A stretch of DNA of 64,000 nucleotides from Alicyclobacillus herbarius DSM 13609 (GTDB lineage Bacteria; Bacillota; Bacilli; Alicyclobacillales; Alicyclobacillaceae), in NCBI RefSeq assembly GCF_000430585.1, contig NZ_AUMH01000011.1, positions 62,001-126,000 of the forward strand, read 5' to 3'. Positions within the stretch are counted from its first letter, which is position 1, and each line of letters starts with the position of its first letter. Below, in pieces: positions 47,149 to 58,035 of the stretch. Under the pieces are notes generated by a model, which saw only the letters and a list, made by a program, of their open reading frames with translations, was not told the DNA's origin and ran no database searches. Made by a program: the position numbers and the translations under genes.

Positions 47149-48537
47149 TTACAGGATGAACTGGCTCAAATCGCGGTTGACAACAATCTTTTGCAGTTTT
47201 TCTTGTACATACTCGGGTGTGATGACAACTTCCTCTAAATGAACATCCGGGGCTTCGAACGACAGGTCTTCCAACAGTTTCTCGACTAAAGTATGAAGTC
47301 TGCGGGCACCAATGTTTTCGGTCTCTTTATTCACCTGCACAGCCAGTTCCGCAATCCGGCGAATCGCGTCATCCGTAAATCGGACACGGACACCCTCGGT
47401 CTCTAGGAGCGCCGTGTACTGTTTGAGCAAGGCGTGTTGAGGTTCTTTGAGAATCTTTTCAAAGTCGTCAGCTGTGAGGCTCTCCAATTCCACACGAATC
47501 GGGAATCGCCCTTGTAATTCAGGAATTAAATCGGACGGCTTGGAAATGTGGAACGCCCCTGCCGCGATGAACAGGATATGGTCGGTGGACACGGGACCGT
47601 ATTTCGTCACCACAGTAGACCCCTCAACGATAGGAAGGATATCTCGCTGCACCCCTTCCCTCGACACATCCCGGGTGTTTTGCTCACGGCCAGCGATTTT
47701 ATCCATTTCGTCGATAAAGATGATGCCATGGTTCTCGACGCGGTGAATCGCCTCAGCCGTAACGGAGTCCATGTCAATCAGTTTCTGCGCCTCTTCCTGT
47801 TCCAACACCCGCCTAGCCTCATGAACCGCCATTCGGCGCTTGCGCATCCGCTTGGGCAACAGGTTTCCCAGCATCTCCTGCAGGTTTCCCATGCCTTCCG
47901 GTCCCATGCCGGGCATAAAGCCCATCATTGGGGCGGCCTGTTCTTCCACTTCAATTTCAATCACCCGGTCCTCCAACTGACCGCTCTGCAACTGTTGGCG
48001 CACGCGCCGCCGCTCGTTGCGGACACTTTCCGAAGGCGTCTCCGTCTCCGTTTGCCCGCCGGGACCCGCGCCAAACAACATCTCAAACGGGTTTTTCATG
48101 CCACGCTTTGCACTGGGGTCTGGGACGAGCGCCTGCACAATCCGTTCATCAGCGTGTTCACGCGCCTGATCTTTGACGCGCTCCATATGCTCCGCCTTCA
48201 CCATGCGAATTGCGGTTTCCACCAAGTCGCGGACCATAGATTCCACATCCCGGCCCACGTACCCAACCTCCGTAAACTTGGTGGCTTCGACCTTGATGAA
48301 CGGAGCCCCGACCAACCGGCTCAGACGTCGTGCAATCTCCGTTTTTCCCACGCCCGTCGGACCAATCATGAGAATGTTCTTCGGCGTCACCTCTGCCTGC
48401 AAGTCCGGCGGCAGCTTCGCTCGCCGCATACGATTGCGTAGCGCCACCGCCACAGCGCGCTTGGCAGCCCGCTGACCGACGATATAGCGGTCTAACTCTT
48501 CCACAATCTGCTTTGGAGTCAATTCCCGATAGGCCAT
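47149..48537 (-). CDS. hslU: ATP-dependent protease ATPase subunit HslU (ClpY)
   Basis: AAA+ unfoldase that feeds HslV. 462 residues with [36 protein letters not shown] (Walker A), an intermediate domain (about 110-235), [13 protein letters not shown] (Walker B) and the C-terminal docking tail DLSQFIL. Start at ATG 48537 after GGAGGG. Confidence 0.97.
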   Translation of the reverse strand: MAYRELTPKQIVEELDRYIVGQRAAKRAVAVALRNRMRRAKLPPDLQAEVTPKNILMIGPTGVGKTEIARRLSRLVGAPFIKVEATKFTEVGYVGRDVESMVRDLVETAIRMVKAEHMERVKDQAREHADERIVQALVPDPSAKRGMKNPFEMLFGAGPGGQTETETPSESVRNERRRVRQQLQSGQLEDRVIEIEVEEQAAPMMGFMPGMGPEGMGNLQEMLGNLLPKRMRKRRMAVHEARRVLEQEEAQKLIDMDSVTAEAIHRVENHGIIFIDEMDKIAGREQNTRDVSREGVQRDILPIVEGSTVVTKYGPVSTDHILFIAAGAFHISKPSDLIPELQGRFPIRVELESLTADDFEKILKEPQHALLKQYTALLETEGVRVRFTDDAIRRIAELAVQVNKETENIGARRLHTLVEKLLEDLSFEAPDVHLEEVVITPEYVQEKLQKIVVNRDLSQFIL

Positions 48538-48563
48538 TTTCCGCCCTCCAAACCATGCACGTA

Positions 48564-49106
48564 CTAAACGCCCAGTTCTTCCACGATGATATGCTCGTTC
48601 GTGTAGACACAAATCTCTGCAGCAATTTTCAAAGCCTCGCGCGCGACATCCCCTACATCGAGCGACGTGTGGCGAACCAGTGCTCGCCCTGCGGAGAGGG
48701 CGTACGCCCCACCGGATCCAATCGCGCACAACCCATCGTCCGGCTCAATCACCTCACCGCTCCCAGACAGGATAAACAGGTGTTGCTCGTTCATAACGAT
48801 GAGCATAGCTTCGAGTTTGTGCAAAACCTTGTCAGAACGCCACTCCCGGGCCAGCTCGACCGCGGCTCGCTGCAGGTTTCCGTCAAACTCCTCCAGCCGA
48901 GATTCGAACTTCTCGAACAGCGTAAAAGCATCTGCGACCGACCCGGCGAAACCGGCAATCACACGTCCTTGATACAAACGCCGAACCTTTCGCGCATTCT
49001 GCTTCATAATCATGGTGTTCCCGAGTGTGACCTGACCATCGCCAGCCATCGCGCCGCGTCCATTTCGGAGCACCGCAAATATCGTGGTCGCGTGCATGTC
49101 CGACAT
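48564..49106 (-). CDS. hslV: ATP-dependent protease peptidase subunit HslV (ClpQ/CodW)
   Basis: Proteasome-like protease. 180 residues beginning [12 protein letters not shown], with [31 protein letters not shown] and [16 protein letters not shown]. The ATG at 49106 has a GGGGG site 8 nt away and places Ser at position 2, as in B. subtilis CodW, where that serine is reported to be the nucleophile instead of the usual threonine of TTI. The threonines are also present, so cleavage after MSDMHA remains possible. Confidence 0.95.
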   Translation of the reverse strand: MSDMHATTIFAVLRNGRGAMAGDGQVTLGNTMIMKQNARKVRRLYQGRVIAGFAGSVADAFTLFEKFESRLEEFDGNLQRAAVELAREWRSDKVLHKLEAMLIVMNEQHLFILSGSGEVIEPDDGLCAIGSGGAYALSAGRALVRHTSLDVGDVAREALKIAAEICVYTNEHIIVEELGV

Positions 49107-49109
49107 CCT

Positions 49110-50042
49110 TTATTCCCCCTTCATCGCGTCTTCCAACTGTGTTGCCTCGGCACGGCGCGCCCGCGGATGGGCTCGGTCATAAACGCGAGCCAACCGATCA
49201 CGAGTGGTATGCGTGTAAATCTGGGTTGAAGACAAACTGGCGTGCCCCAACAGTTCCTGAACCGCCCGCAAATCCGCGCCTCCATCCAACATATGCGTGG
49301 CAAAACTGTGCCGAAGGGCATGCGGACTGATGTGATGCAGACGCCCGACGCGCACAATGTGACGGTCGAGAATGCGGCGCACACTGCGGTCTGACAACCT
49401 CGTTCCGCGTTGGTTGATAAATACCGGTGAATCCGCAGCCAGCGCCGGTTCACGGTGAGATAGATACGTTTGCATCGCCTGTATCGCATAGGACCCCATG
49501 ATCACATACCGTTCTTTATTGCCCTTGCCGAGAACCCGCACCACGCCCGAGGTCAAATCCAAATCCCCCATGTTGAGCCCAACACATTCGCTAACCCGCA
49601 CACCGGTCGCGTAGAGCAATTCCAGCAGTGCGCGATCCCGGGCGGACCAGAGGTCATCTTGGGAAATCGATTCGAGGAGCACTTTCACTTCTTCTTGATA
49701 GTAAAAGTCTGGAATCGGTTTGGACAGCTTAGGCAGCTGCACCGCTCGCGCGGGATTCTCTGCCATCACCCCTTCACCGCAAAGAAAATCGAAGAACCTC
49801 CGGTAACACGATAAACGCCGAGCAAGCGTCCGCTTGGCCTGTCCTCGTCGTACTTCATGGGCCAACAAGGCGCGAATATCCGTCATCGTCACTTGGGTCG
49901 GACTCACTTTTCCTCGTTCCGACAGGAACCGACAGAGAACCGTCAAGTCCTGATTGTACGCGGTCACCGTGTGGGGTGAGGCCCCCCGCTCATCTCGCAG
50001 CCGCTGTAAAAACGCGGTGACATGCGCAGACACGACAGACAT
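49110..50042 (-). CDS. xerC: Tyrosine recombinase XerC
   Basis: Resolves chromosome dimers at dif with XerD. 310 residues: N-terminal SAM-like core-binding domain, then the catalytic domain with Arg in LLYATGVRVSE, Lys in VLGKGNKERYV, HALRHSFATH, LGHASLSSTQIYTH (His and the Tyr nucleophile). Start at ATG 50042; upstream codons overlap trmFO. Position after trmFO is that of codV in B. subtilis. Confidence 0.95.
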   Translation of the reverse strand: MSVVSAHVTAFLQRLRDERGASPHTVTAYNQDLTVLCRFLSERGKVSPTQVTMTDIRALLAHEVRRGQAKRTLARRLSCYRRFFDFLCGEGVMAENPARAVQLPKLSKPIPDFYYQEEVKVLLESISQDDLWSARDRALLELLYATGVRVSECVGLNMGDLDLTSGVVRVLGKGNKERYVIMGSYAIQAMQTYLSHREPALAADSPVFINQRGTRLSDRSVRRILDRHIVRVGRLHHISPHALRHSFATHMLDGGADLRAVQELLGHASLSSTQIYTHTTRDRLARVYDRAHPRARRAEATQLEDAMKGE

Positions 50043-50046
50043 CCGC

Positions 50047-51354
50047 TCACACCTCGATTCCGCGCAGCACTTGGTCCCATTCAGACAAAGCCCGTTCCGC
50101 CATCTTCTGATACCGCTCCCGTTTGTCACGGATCCGCTCCGACAGCGGAGGAAAGAGCCCAAACGTAGCGTTCATCGGTTGGAAATTATCGGGCGCTGCT
50201 TCGGTAATGTAATGAGCCAAGCTGCCAATGGCGGTGGCTCTGGGCGGGACAATCAAGTCTTTGTTCATCGCCATGCGCCCCGCATTAAGGCCAGCCACCA
50301 AGCCGGCGGCTGCCGATTCCACATACCCTTCCACACCCGTCATTTGCCCAGCAAAGAAGAGGTCCGGGCGCGTGCGGGTCTGATAGGTGGGCAACAAAAT
50401 GCTCGGGCTGTTGATGTACGTGTTGCGGTGCATTACCCCATAGCGGACGAACTCCGCGTTTTCCAGACCTGGAATCATACGGAACACCCGTTTTTGTTCG
50501 CCCCATTTCAGGTGCGTTTGAAAGCCTACGATGTTGTATAGGCTGCCGGCCGCATTGTCCTGCCGGAGCTGCACCACCGCATACGGGCGCCGACCCGTCC
50601 TTGGGTCTTCCAAGCCCACCGGCTTCATCGGTCCGAACAACAGGGTTTTCCAACCACGGCGCGCCATCACCTCAATCGGCATGCACCCTTCAAAATACTT
50701 CTCTTCTTCAAAATCGTGCAAAGGGGCCGTTTCCGCGTTCACCAACGCTTCGTAAAAGGCGTGGAACTCCGTCTCCGTAAACGGGCAGTTGAGATACGCC
50801 GCTTCCCCTTTGCCATAGCGGGACGCAGCGTATACCTTCTCCATGTTGATGGACTCTGTCGTCACGATAGGCGAGGCGGCGTCATAAAAATAGAGATACC
50901 GTCTGCCGACAAACCGCTCGATAGACTGAGACAAATCGGGCGAAGTTAGAGGGCCGGTCGCCACGATGACAATCCCCTCTGCGGGAATCTCCTTGACTTC
51001 TTCCCGACGCACGGTAATGCGCGGATGACGTTCCAGCGCCTCCGTCACGGCCTGGGAAAACCCTTCGCGGTCCACAGCCAACGCACTGCCGGCTGGTACG
51101 GCGTGGGCATCCGCGCAGCGCAAAATCAAGGAGTCCAAACGCCGCATTTCCTCCTTGAGGAGTCCTACAGCATTGGTCAACACGTTCGAACGCAGCGAGT
51201 TCGTGCATACCAATTCCGCAAACCAAGAGGTGTGATGGGCCGGCGTCTTAACCGTTGGCCGCATTTCGTAAAGGGTCACCGATGCCCCCTGGCGTGCCGC
51301 TTGCCATGCGGCCTCCGAACCTGCCAAGCCGGCTCCGATTACCGTTACATCCAT
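50047..51354 (-). CDS. trmFO: Folate/FAD-dependent tRNA U54 methyltransferase
   Basis: Makes 5-methyluridine at tRNA position 54 from methylenetetrahydrofolate. 435 residues, with the FAD-binding [18 protein letters not shown] at the start, [13 protein letters not shown] (catalytic Cys region) and [11 protein letters not shown]-like ALNCPFTE core. Start at ATG 51354, 9 nt after GGGAGG; ATG 51360 is too close. Confidence 0.96.
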   Translation of the reverse strand: MDVTVIGAGLAGSEAAWQAARQGASVTLYEMRPTVKTPAHHTSWFAELVCTNSLRSNVLTNAVGLLKEEMRRLDSLILRCADAHAVPAGSALAVDREGFSQAVTEALERHPRITVRREEVKEIPAEGIVIVATGPLTSPDLSQSIERFVGRRYLYFYDAASPIVTTESINMEKVYAASRYGKGEAAYLNCPFTETEFHAFYEALVNAETAPLHDFEEEKYFEGCMPIEVMARRGWKTLLFGPMKPVGLEDPRTGRRPYAVVQLRQDNAAGSLYNIVGFQTHLKWGEQKRVFRMIPGLENAEFVRYGVMHRNTYINSPSILLPTYQTRTRPDLFFAGQMTGVEGYVESAAAGLVAGLNAGRMAMNKDLIVPPRATAIGSLAHYITEAAPDNFQPMNATFGLFPPLSERIRDKRERYQKMAERALSEWDQVLRGIEV

Positions 51355-51368
51355 TGCCATCAACCTCC

Positions 51369-53498
51369 CTATCTTCGAGCCCCCGGCGAGGTTTCAAGCG
51401 GATTGGGCCGTTCTTCTGCCACCAACTCACCCGCATCCGGGTGTGCCGCTTCGTTGCTGCAAACAACCACCGCTTCGCCCTTCACCCGCTTTTCCACCAT
51501 TGGATGAGAACAGACCGGACACATGGCCCCGGTAGGGCGGTTCCATAACACATATTCGCATTCTGGATACCCACTGCAGCCGTAGAACACACGGCGCTTG
51601 CCCCGACGTTCCACCAGCGGCTTACCGCACTGTGGACAATTCACGCCCACTTCCTTGACAATCGGCTTGGTGTTTCTGCACTCGGGAAAGCCTGGACAAG
51701 CCAGAAACTTCCCATATCGCCCATGCTTGTAGACCATCTTACGCCCGCACTTTTCACAGACGACATCGGACTCTTCGTCGGTAAGTTCCACTTGCCCCAA
51801 AAGGTCTTCTGCTTGCTTCAAATGCGCCTCAAACGAGGCGTAAAATTCGCTGAGCAGTTTGACCCAATCAATTTTTCCTTCTTCCACCAAGTCCAGTTCC
51901 TTCTCTAAATTGGCCGTAAAGTCCACGTCAATCAGCTCATGGAAGTACTGGAGCAAAAGGTCCACCACAATTTCCCCAAGCTCCGTGGGGTAAAACCGTT
52001 TCTGGTCGAGAACGACGTACCCCCGCTTGAGAATGGTGTCGATGGTCGGGGCATAGGTGCTCGGCCTGCCAATGCCCAGTTCCTCCATCGCCTTTACGAG
52101 GCTCGACTCAGAGTAACGCGGCGGCGGCTGTGTGAAGTGCTGTTCCGGCTGCAACCGCGGCGCATCCAGTCGCTGGTTCGCTTCCAGCGGCGGCAGCAGA
52201 CGGGTCTGTTCTTCATCTCCACCCCCGTCATCGCGGCTTTCGGTGTACACCGCCATAAACCCGGGAAAGCGCAGAATGGAGCCGGTGGCACGGAAGTGCG
52301 CCTTTCCGGCCCGAATCTCCACAGTCGTCGTGTCGAGCAGCGCGGAGGCCATTTGACTGGCCATAAAACGCTCCCAGATCAACTTGTATAGTCGATACTG
52401 GTCTCGCGAGAGAAATGGTTTCAGCGAATCCGGTTCTCGCAAGGCGGAGGTGGGGCGAATCGCCTCATGGGCGTCTTGCGCGCCTCCTTTTGTCGCGTAC
52501 TGGCGCGGCGTGTCTGGGACATATTCAGCACCAAACCGCTGCCGCAGGTATTCACGCGCTTCAGCCTGAGCGGACTCCGCAATGCGGGTAGAATCGGTTC
52601 GCATGTACGTGATTAGACCCACCGTACCCCCGTCCCCGATATCCAGGCCTTCGTACAGCTGCTGGGCCACGGACATCGTCTTATAAGCACGAAACCCCAA
52701 TTTCCGCGCCGCCTCTTGCTGGAGACTGCTAGTTGTAAACGGCGGACTGGGGTTCCGACGCCGCTCCGCCTTCTTCACCGACTGAACGACAAACGTCTCG
52801 TCTTCAACCGCCCGCAGCAACTCATCGACTGCCTCACGGTTCGGGAGGGGCGTCTTCTCCTCTTCATAGCCATAAAAACGCGCCGTGAACGTCCCTTTAT
52901 CAGTTGTGAACGTGGCGTCCACAGTCCAATACTCTTCCGGCTGGAAGGCGCGAATTTCCCGCTCTCGATCCACAATCAATCGGACCGCGACCGACTGCAC
53001 GCGTCCGGCGGACAGCCCTTTTTTGACCTTTTTCCACAGCAGTGGACTCAGCCGGTAGCCCACCAGGCGATCGAGGATTCGCCGTGCCTGCTGCGCCTTT
53101 ACCAAATCCAAATCCAACGGACGCGGGTGCTGGAAAGCCGCCTTCACCGCATCCTTCGTAATCTCGTGAAACACAACCCGGCAGGCATCCGACGGATCGA
53201 CATTTAACAAGTGAGCCAAATGCCACGCGATGGCTTCCCCTTCGCGGTCCGGGTCGGCCGCGAGAAAGATGCGCTTGGCCTTCTTTCCAGCCTCACGCAG
53301 TCCTTTGATGACATCACCCTTGCCGCGAATCGTAATGTATTTCGGCTCGAACTCATGCTCGACATCGACCCCGAGCTGACTTTTCGGCAGGTCGCGTACA
53401 TGGCCCATCGATGCCTTGACCGTGTACCGCTTTCCTAAATATTTCCCAATGGTCTTCGCCTTTGCTGGCGATTCAACAATGACCAGATAATCTGCCAA
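51369..53498 (-). CDS. topA: DNA topoisomerase I
   Basis: Relaxes negative supercoils. 709 residues: TOPRIM domain ([31 protein letters not shown]), active-site Tyr in [13 protein letters not shown] near residue 310, and three C-terminal zinc modules (CEKCGRK..CPGFPEC; CPQCGKP..CSGYPEC; CPVCSHP..C). TTG start at 53498, 7 nt after GAGGGGG. A TTGACA hexamer lies at 53638-53643, but no matching -10 was clear. Confidence 0.97.
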   Translation of the reverse strand: MADYLVIVESPAKAKTIGKYLGKRYTVKASMGHVRDLPKSQLGVDVEHEFEPKYITIRGKGDVIKGLREAGKKAKRIFLAADPDREGEAIAWHLAHLLNVDPSDACRVVFHEITKDAVKAAFQHPRPLDLDLVKAQQARRILDRLVGYRLSPLLWKKVKKGLSAGRVQSVAVRLIVDREREIRAFQPEEYWTVDATFTTDKGTFTARFYGYEEEKTPLPNREAVDELLRAVEDETFVVQSVKKAERRRNPSPPFTTSSLQQEAARKLGFRAYKTMSVAQQLYEGLDIGDGGTVGLITYMRTDSTRIAESAQAEAREYLRQRFGAEYVPDTPRQYATKGGAQDAHEAIRPTSALREPDSLKPFLSRDQYRLYKLIWERFMASQMASALLDTTTVEIRAGKAHFRATGSILRFPGFMAVYTESRDDGGGDEEQTRLLPPLEANQRLDAPRLQPEQHFTQPPPRYSESSLVKAMEELGIGRPSTYAPTIDTILKRGYVVLDQKRFYPTELGEIVVDLLLQYFHELIDVDFTANLEKELDLVEEGKIDWVKLLSEFYASFEAHLKQAEDLLGQVELTDEESDVVCEKCGRKMVYKHGRYGKFLACPGFPECRNTKPIVKEVGVNCPQCGKPLVERRGKRRVFYGCSGYPECEYVLWNRPTGAMCPVCSHPMVEKRVKGEAVVVCSNEAAHPDAGELVAEERPNPLETSPGARR

Positions 53499-53655
53499 TC
53501 TGTTTCCCCCTCAATCCCGGCCAGCAACGCACGTTTCAAGGCCTCCGCTCGGCAAATCCGTCTCTCCCAATACGCTCCCCGGGTCGGGTAGAGGCTTACC
53601 TTATACCTATTCCAATCCATTCATTCTCAGAAACCTGTGTCAACCCATGATAGCA

Positions 53656-54756
53656 TCACCGCTTTTTTGATTGCAAACCGGCGCCGGGTCGATACCCACC
53701 ACCAGGTCTGCGTTCCAGCCACCCACCCAGTTCCAGCTCCAGTAATCCGGTATAAACTTTACCGATAGGCCACCCGAGCTGGGCGGCCAATTGGTCGGCC
53801 GATGCGGCGACAAGGGATGACTCATACAGGGGGAGCCAGCGCTCTGGCAGACCCGACCGCGACGTCCCAGACGAGGGTGCCAGGCCGCCCAGGTCTACGA
53901 CTAAATCGTGCGGATCGAGCATTAAGCGCGCACCTTCCTGCAGCAACCGATTCGAACCACGGCAGTGCAAGGAAGTGATGGGGCCGGGTGCGGCGTAGAC
54001 CTCCCGCCCCAATTCGAGCGCCATATCGGCGGTTCCGAGCGCCCCACTTTTGTCTCCGGCTTGAATGACAACCAACGCTTTGGAGAGCGCGGCCAGAATC
54101 CGGTTGCGTTCTGGAAAACGATGGCGAGCGATGGGAGTGCCCAGGGGATACTCGCTCAAGAGGAGTCCGTTTTTGCGAATCTGGGCGTAGAGGGCGCGGT
54201 GGGAGGGAGGATAACAGATATCATTGCCACAGGCTTGTACGGCGACGGTCCAGCCCCCGGCTGCCAAGGCGGCTTCCTGAGCCGCACCATCAATGCCAAG
54301 GGCCATGCCCGACAACACGGTGAAACCGGCTTCTGCAACCACCTGGCCCACCCAGCGGGCCGCCTCCAGCCCATAGGTGGAGGCACGGCGCGTGCCCACA
54401 ACCCCGATGACCGGTTTCTCCAGCGCCTCCAGGTTGCCACAAGCAAACAAGACCAGAGGTGGGGTAGGCAAATCGAGCAGCGCCGGTGGATAGTCAGAGG
54501 CGCCGCGCACGAGACATGCCACTCCTTGCTCGCGCAGCCACGCCTCCAGCTGGACGGGGTTAGCCTTTTGCCGCCACCTATCCAGCCTCGCCATCGTCTC
54601 CGGCCGTAACCGAGCGACCTTAAGCCACTCCTCGCGATCCGCATGCCAAACGCATGCAGCGCCGTGCATCCCCTCCACTAGGCGAATGAGGGTGCCCCGC
54701 TCCACCCCCGGGCACATCGCAAGCGCGATGGTCAAGGCCCGTTGTTCATCGTGCAT
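53656..54756 (-). CDS. dprA: DNA-processing protein DprA
   Basis: Loads RecA on incoming single-stranded DNA in natural transformation. 366 residues: N-terminal SAM-like region, Rossmann-like core with GVVGTRRASTYG, VLSGMALGIDGAAQEAAL, ALGNDICYPP-type loop and FPERNRILAALSKALVVI, and a C-terminal winged-helix (AAQLGWPIGKVYTGLLELEL). Start at ATG 54756 after GTGGGG. comM lies nearby. Confidence 0.93.
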   Translation of the reverse strand: MHDEQRALTIALAMCPGVERGTLIRLVEGMHGAACVWHADREEWLKVARLRPETMARLDRWRQKANPVQLEAWLREQGVACLVRGASDYPPALLDLPTPPLVLFACGNLEALEKPVIGVVGTRRASTYGLEAARWVGQVVAEAGFTVLSGMALGIDGAAQEAALAAGGWTVAVQACGNDICYPPSHRALYAQIRKNGLLLSEYPLGTPIARHRFPERNRILAALSKALVVIQAGDKSGALGTADMALELGREVYAAPGPITSLHCRGSNRLLQEGARLMLDPHDLVVDLGGLAPSSGTSRSGLPERWLPLYESSLVAASADQLAAQLGWPIGKVYTGLLELELGGWLERRPGGGYRPGAGLQSKKR

Positions 54757-54929
54757 CGTATCGCCCCACTTATATCGGGAAAGTCTGTGCCTACCATTCT
54801 CCCGAATCGGAATCTGGCTGTCGATAAACGTTGAAAGAAAACGGTAACCACGTGGAGAGAACGGACGCGCCCAGGCGTTTGCACAGCGAAAAGGAACATG
54901 CACGAAAAGAACCCATCTGCACAAGCGAA

Positions 54930-54956
54930 GCGGCTCTGGTATCACACCAGAGCCGC
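54930..54956 (-). terminator. Hairpin after sucD
   Basis: A perfect 11-bp stem GCGGCTCTGGT/ACCAGAGCCGC with a 5-nt loop, 80 nt past sucD. The minus-strand tail TTCGCTTGTGC is poor in T, so termination may be inefficient or Rho-assisted. The rest of the 280-nt gap to dprA (54757-55035) shows nothing else clear. Confidence 0.65.
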
Positions 54957-55035
54957 AATCAGACTGGGACCTCAGTCATGCTTGATAATTTTCTGTTTCG
55001 TCCTGCACTGGCCTTCAGGTCTAAGGACCAACGCG

Positions 55036-55941
55036 TTATTTGGCCGTCTGGCAAACCTCCAAGAGGCCCCGTTCCTTCAGGTACTGTTCCATCGTTGCCC
55101 CCATATCGGACGGGGTCGGCGCCACACGGATGCCGCACTCCTCCAACTTCTTTATTTTCGAGGCCGCCGTACCGCTGCCACCGGAAATGATGGCCCCCGC
55201 ATGGCCCATGCGGCGTCCCGGAGGCGCGGTGGCACCGGCGATAAAGCCGACGACCGGTTTCGTCATGTTATCGCGAATCCATTCGGCTGCCTGTTCCTCG
55301 GCCGTACCCCCGATTTCACCAATCATGATGACCGCTTCGGTATCCGGGTCTTCGTTGAACATCTTCAACACGTCGATAAACTCGGTCCCCTTGACCGGAT
55401 CGCCACCGATGCCAACGGCCGTCGACTGCCCAATGCCGCGAACCGTCAACTGGTAAACCGCCTCGTACGTCAAGGTACCGCTGCGCGACACGACGCCCAC
55501 TTTACCGGGAGTATGAATATAGCCGGGCATGATACCGATTTTGCAAGCCCCTGGCGTAATCACGCCGGGACAGTTAGGTCCAATCAGGCGCGTATGACGG
55601 CCCTCCATGAACCGTTTCACCTTCACCATGTCCAGGACCGGAATGCCCTCCGTGATGCAGATGACCAAGTCGAGTTCCGCGTCCACCGCTTCCATGATGG
55701 CGTCCGCCGCAAACGCCGGCGGCACGTAGATGACCGACGCGTTGGCGCCCGTCTTTTCCACAGCCTCCCGGACGGTGTTGAACACCGGGACGCCTTCCAC
55801 GGTCGTGCCGCCTTTGCCGGGCGTCGTACCCCCGACAATCTTCGTTCCATATTCAATCGCTTGTTTGGTATGGAAAAGGCCCTGTCTCCCCGTGATGCCC
55901 TGGGTGATGACCCGCGTTTCTTTGCCGACCAAAATGCTCAT
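55036..55941 (-). CDS. sucD: Succinyl-CoA synthetase alpha subunit
   Basis: TCA-cycle enzyme subunit that binds CoA and carries the phosphohistidine. 301 residues with [36 protein letters not shown] and [17 protein letters not shown] (active His about residue 246). ATG 55941, 11 nt after sucC, so an operon. Confidence 0.97.
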   Translation of the reverse strand: MSILVGKETRVITQGITGRQGLFHTKQAIEYGTKIVGGTTPGKGGTTVEGVPVFNTVREAVEKTGANASVIYVPPAFAADAIMEAVDAELDLVICITEGIPVLDMVKVKRFMEGRHTRLIGPNCPGVITPGACKIGIMPGYIHTPGKVGVVSRSGTLTYEAVYQLTVRGIGQSTAVGIGGDPVKGTEFIDVLKMFNEDPDTEAVIMIGEIGGTAEEQAAEWIRDNMTKPVVGFIAGATAPPGRRMGHAGAIISGGSGTAASKIKKLEECGIRVAPTPSDMGATMEQYLKERGLLEVCQTAK

Positions 55942-55952
55942 CGTAAATCCCC

Positions 55953-57107
55953 CTATACCAAGGCGACGATGCGCTGGGCGGCGTCCGCCAGCGAATCGGC
56001 CGCGACGATATTCAATCCGGACTGGTTCAGGATTTCCTTGCCTTTTTCAACATTGGTGCCCTCCAGTCGCACGACCAACGGCTTGTCCAAGCCAATCTGG
56101 CGTGCCGCCGCGACCACGCCGTTGGCAACCACGTCACACTGCTGGATGCCCCCAAAAATGTTAACCAGGATTCCTTTGACCTTCGGATCGGACAGAATGA
56201 TCTTGAACGCCTCGGTGACCTTCTGTTCGTTCGCACCACCGCCGATATCCAAGAAGTTGGCTGGCTCCCCGCCGTAGTACTTGATGGTATCCATCGTCGC
56301 CATGGCCAGGCCGGCCCCGTTTACCATGCAGCCGATGTTGCCATCTAGGGCGATGTAGTTGAGTCCGAACTTCGAAGCCTCAATCTCTTTCGGGTCTTCT
56401 TCATCGAGATCACGCAGTTCAAGGATTTCAGGATGGCGATACAGCGCGTTGTCATCGAAGTTTAATTTGGCGTCTAGGGCCATCACATCCCCTTCCGCCG
56501 TCACCACAAGCGGATTGATTTCCGCGACGGAGCAGTCCTTGTCGACGAAACACGCGTACAGCCCAGTCATGAATTTGACCGCCTTATTGACCAGGGCGTC
56601 CGGGATTTGAATCGCAAAGGCCAGATTGCGGGCCTGGAACGGCAAAAGACCCACGGCCGGATCGATGGTTTCCTTGAAGATCCTTTCCGGCGTCTTCGCC
56701 GCCACTTCTTCAATCTCCATGCCACCTTCGGCCGAGGCCATCATCACAACTCTGCCACTGGCGCGGTCCACGACCAAACCTATGTAGTATTCCTTTTGGA
56801 TGTTAGAGAGCTGTTCAATCAACAGGCGCTTGACGACTTTCCCTTGGGGTCCGGTTTGATGAGTCACCAGCGTTTTTCCGAGCAGTTCGCGAGCGTTGGC
56901 TTCGACTTCCGCCAGGGATTTCGAAACCTTGACCCCGCCGGCCTTACCGCGGCCACCTGCGTGAATCTGCGCCTTAACAACCGCTTTCCCACCAAGTGTT
57001 TCGGCGTGCTTTACCGCTTCCTCCACGGTAAATGCCACATAGCCTTGCGGCACCGCGACGCCGTACTGCGCGAGCACAGACTTCGCCTGGTATTCGTGAA
57101 TGTTCAT
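55953..57107 (-). CDS. sucC: Succinyl-CoA synthetase beta subunit
   Basis: Nucleotide-binding ATP-grasp subunit of the same enzyme. 384 residues beginning [20 protein letters not shown], with [42 protein letters not shown] and [15 protein letters not shown]. Start at ATG 57107, 7 nt after AAGGAG. Its upstream region contains the palindromic element at 57172-57346. Confidence 0.97.
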   Translation of the reverse strand: MNIHEYQAKSVLAQYGVAVPQGYVAFTVEEAVKHAETLGGKAVVKAQIHAGGRGKAGGVKVSKSLAEVEANARELLGKTLVTHQTGPQGKVVKRLLIEQLSNIQKEYYIGLVVDRASGRVVMMASAEGGMEIEEVAAKTPERIFKETIDPAVGLLPFQARNLAFAIQIPDALVNKAVKFMTGLYACFVDKDCSVAEINPLVVTAEGDVMALDAKLNFDDNALYRHPEILELRDLDEEDPKEIEASKFGLNYIALDGNIGCMVNGAGLAMATMDTIKYYGGEPANFLDIGGGANEQKVTEAFKIILSDPKVKGILVNIFGGIQQCDVVANGVVAAARQIGLDKPLVVRLEGTNVEKGKEILNQSGLNIVAADSLADAAQRIVALV

Positions 57108-57171
57108 GCGCCGACTCCTTTCCTCCCACGCCGAGATGACGTGGACCTCCATACTCCCCTTTGGCCATTAG

Positions 57172-57346
57172 GGACAACCTCTTATAAGAGATGTTCGAAA
57201 AGGGGTCAGGTAAGACCCAAGCAGTGCGAGGAAGCAAGCCCAAAATGCGAACCGAGCGTACATGGGTTGGTACGTGAGGGAGCATTTTGGGCGCCGACGA
57301 AGCAATGCGCAGGGGAGTTCTGACCCCCTTTTCGGACAACCTCTTA
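57172..57346. repeat. MITE-like palindromic element upstream of sucC
   Basis: A 175-bp imperfect palindrome in the 349-nt gap before sucC. Outer arms TAAGAGATGTTCGAAAAGG (from 57185) and the complement of TAAGAGGTTGTCCGAAAAGG (ending 57346) continue into GGGGTCAG/GGGGGTCAG; inner arms GCCCAAAATGC (57238-57248) and GCATTTTGGGC (57282-57292) are perfect, around a CGTAC/GTACG core. The 13-mer GGACAACCTCTTA is repeated directly at 57172-57184 and 57334-57346. No protein is encoded. It could be a non-autonomous mobile element, or a large RNA hairpin in the sucCD leader. Confidence 0.6.
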
Positions 57347-57382
57347 CTAGGATAAATCAGTCGTACTCCATTTACAAATCAA

Positions 57383-57409
57383 CCAGCCCAGGACAAGCCC
57401 CTGGGCTGG
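57383..57409 (-). terminator. Terminator after the small membrane protein gene
   Basis: Perfect 10-bp stem CCAGCCCAGG/CCTGGGCTGG with a 7-nt loop, followed on the minus strand by TTGATTTGT. It lies 48 nt past the stop at 57457. Confidence 0.8.
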
Positions 57410-57456
57410 CGATATACGATAACAATAAGTCCTGTTGACAAACGGTTTGTGAATCT

Positions 57457-57843
57457 TCACGATGAACGAACTAAAAAGATTGCCGAGGCAAACGATACCG
57501 CCATACATACCACAAAACCTAAGAGCAATCGTTGCGCCTGGCGATCGCGTAGAACGTGCAGCGCTAGACCACATCCTGCGCCAATGATGGCCAAAAGCCA
57601 GGTGCAGGCAATCATCTGCGGGCGAGCCGCCAACGGCAAGCACGAAGCAATGGCAAAGGCCACGGCAGCCGCCAAGAGGACTTTCACTAATCCAGACAGG
57701 ATGTATCGCCGCCAGGTCAACGGCCCGCATAAGCTGCGCAGGCGTTTTCTCCGGCGAAAGGCGCGTAAGTCCACTACGCGTCCTCTTTCTGACGGTCCAC
57801 GTTTCTGGCTCGCCCGCTGCGTCTTTTCGTTGAAGTTCTGCAC
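57457..57843 (-). CDS. Small three-helix membrane protein, unknown function
   Basis: 128 residues: a basic cytoplasmic N-terminus (RGRVVDLRAFRRRKRLRSL) and three hydrophobic segments (KVLLAAAVAFAIASCLPLA, CTWLLAIIGAGCGLALHVL, LLLGFVVCMAVSFASAIFLV). No family recognised. The start is GTG 57843, about 7 nt after GGGGGA; an ATG at 57867 is a poorer choice. It is divergent from comM and has its own terminator, which supports expression as a single gene. Confidence 0.6.
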   Translation of the reverse strand: MQNFNEKTQRASQKRGPSERGRVVDLRAFRRRKRLRSLCGPLTWRRYILSGLVKVLLAAAVAFAIASCLPLAARPQMIACTWLLAIIGAGCGLALHVLRDRQAQRLLLGFVVCMAVSFASAIFLVRSS

Positions 57844-58035
57844 GTTGTCTTCCCCCGCTCCCCGCATTCACTCTTGTTCTGATCGTACATGGAAGACCGC
57901 AATTCTGCAATATTAAGACAACATCTCCAAGACATTATCGCCAAACCTTTCAATGCGCGGTATAAAAGACTATGCGCTGAACCCCTTGATCCTGAACTGA
58001 GAGGATACAGGAAACGAACGAGGGAGGAAATAACG

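Noticed and set aside
47548-48441. Plus-strand reading of 297 codons opposite hslU
   Set aside because: Fully antisense to conserved hslU with no start signals.
54898-56277. Plus-strand reading of 459 codons opposite sucC-sucD
   Set aside because: Antisense to two well-conserved genes; composition is Arg/His-rich as expected of a shadow frame, and no domain was recognised.
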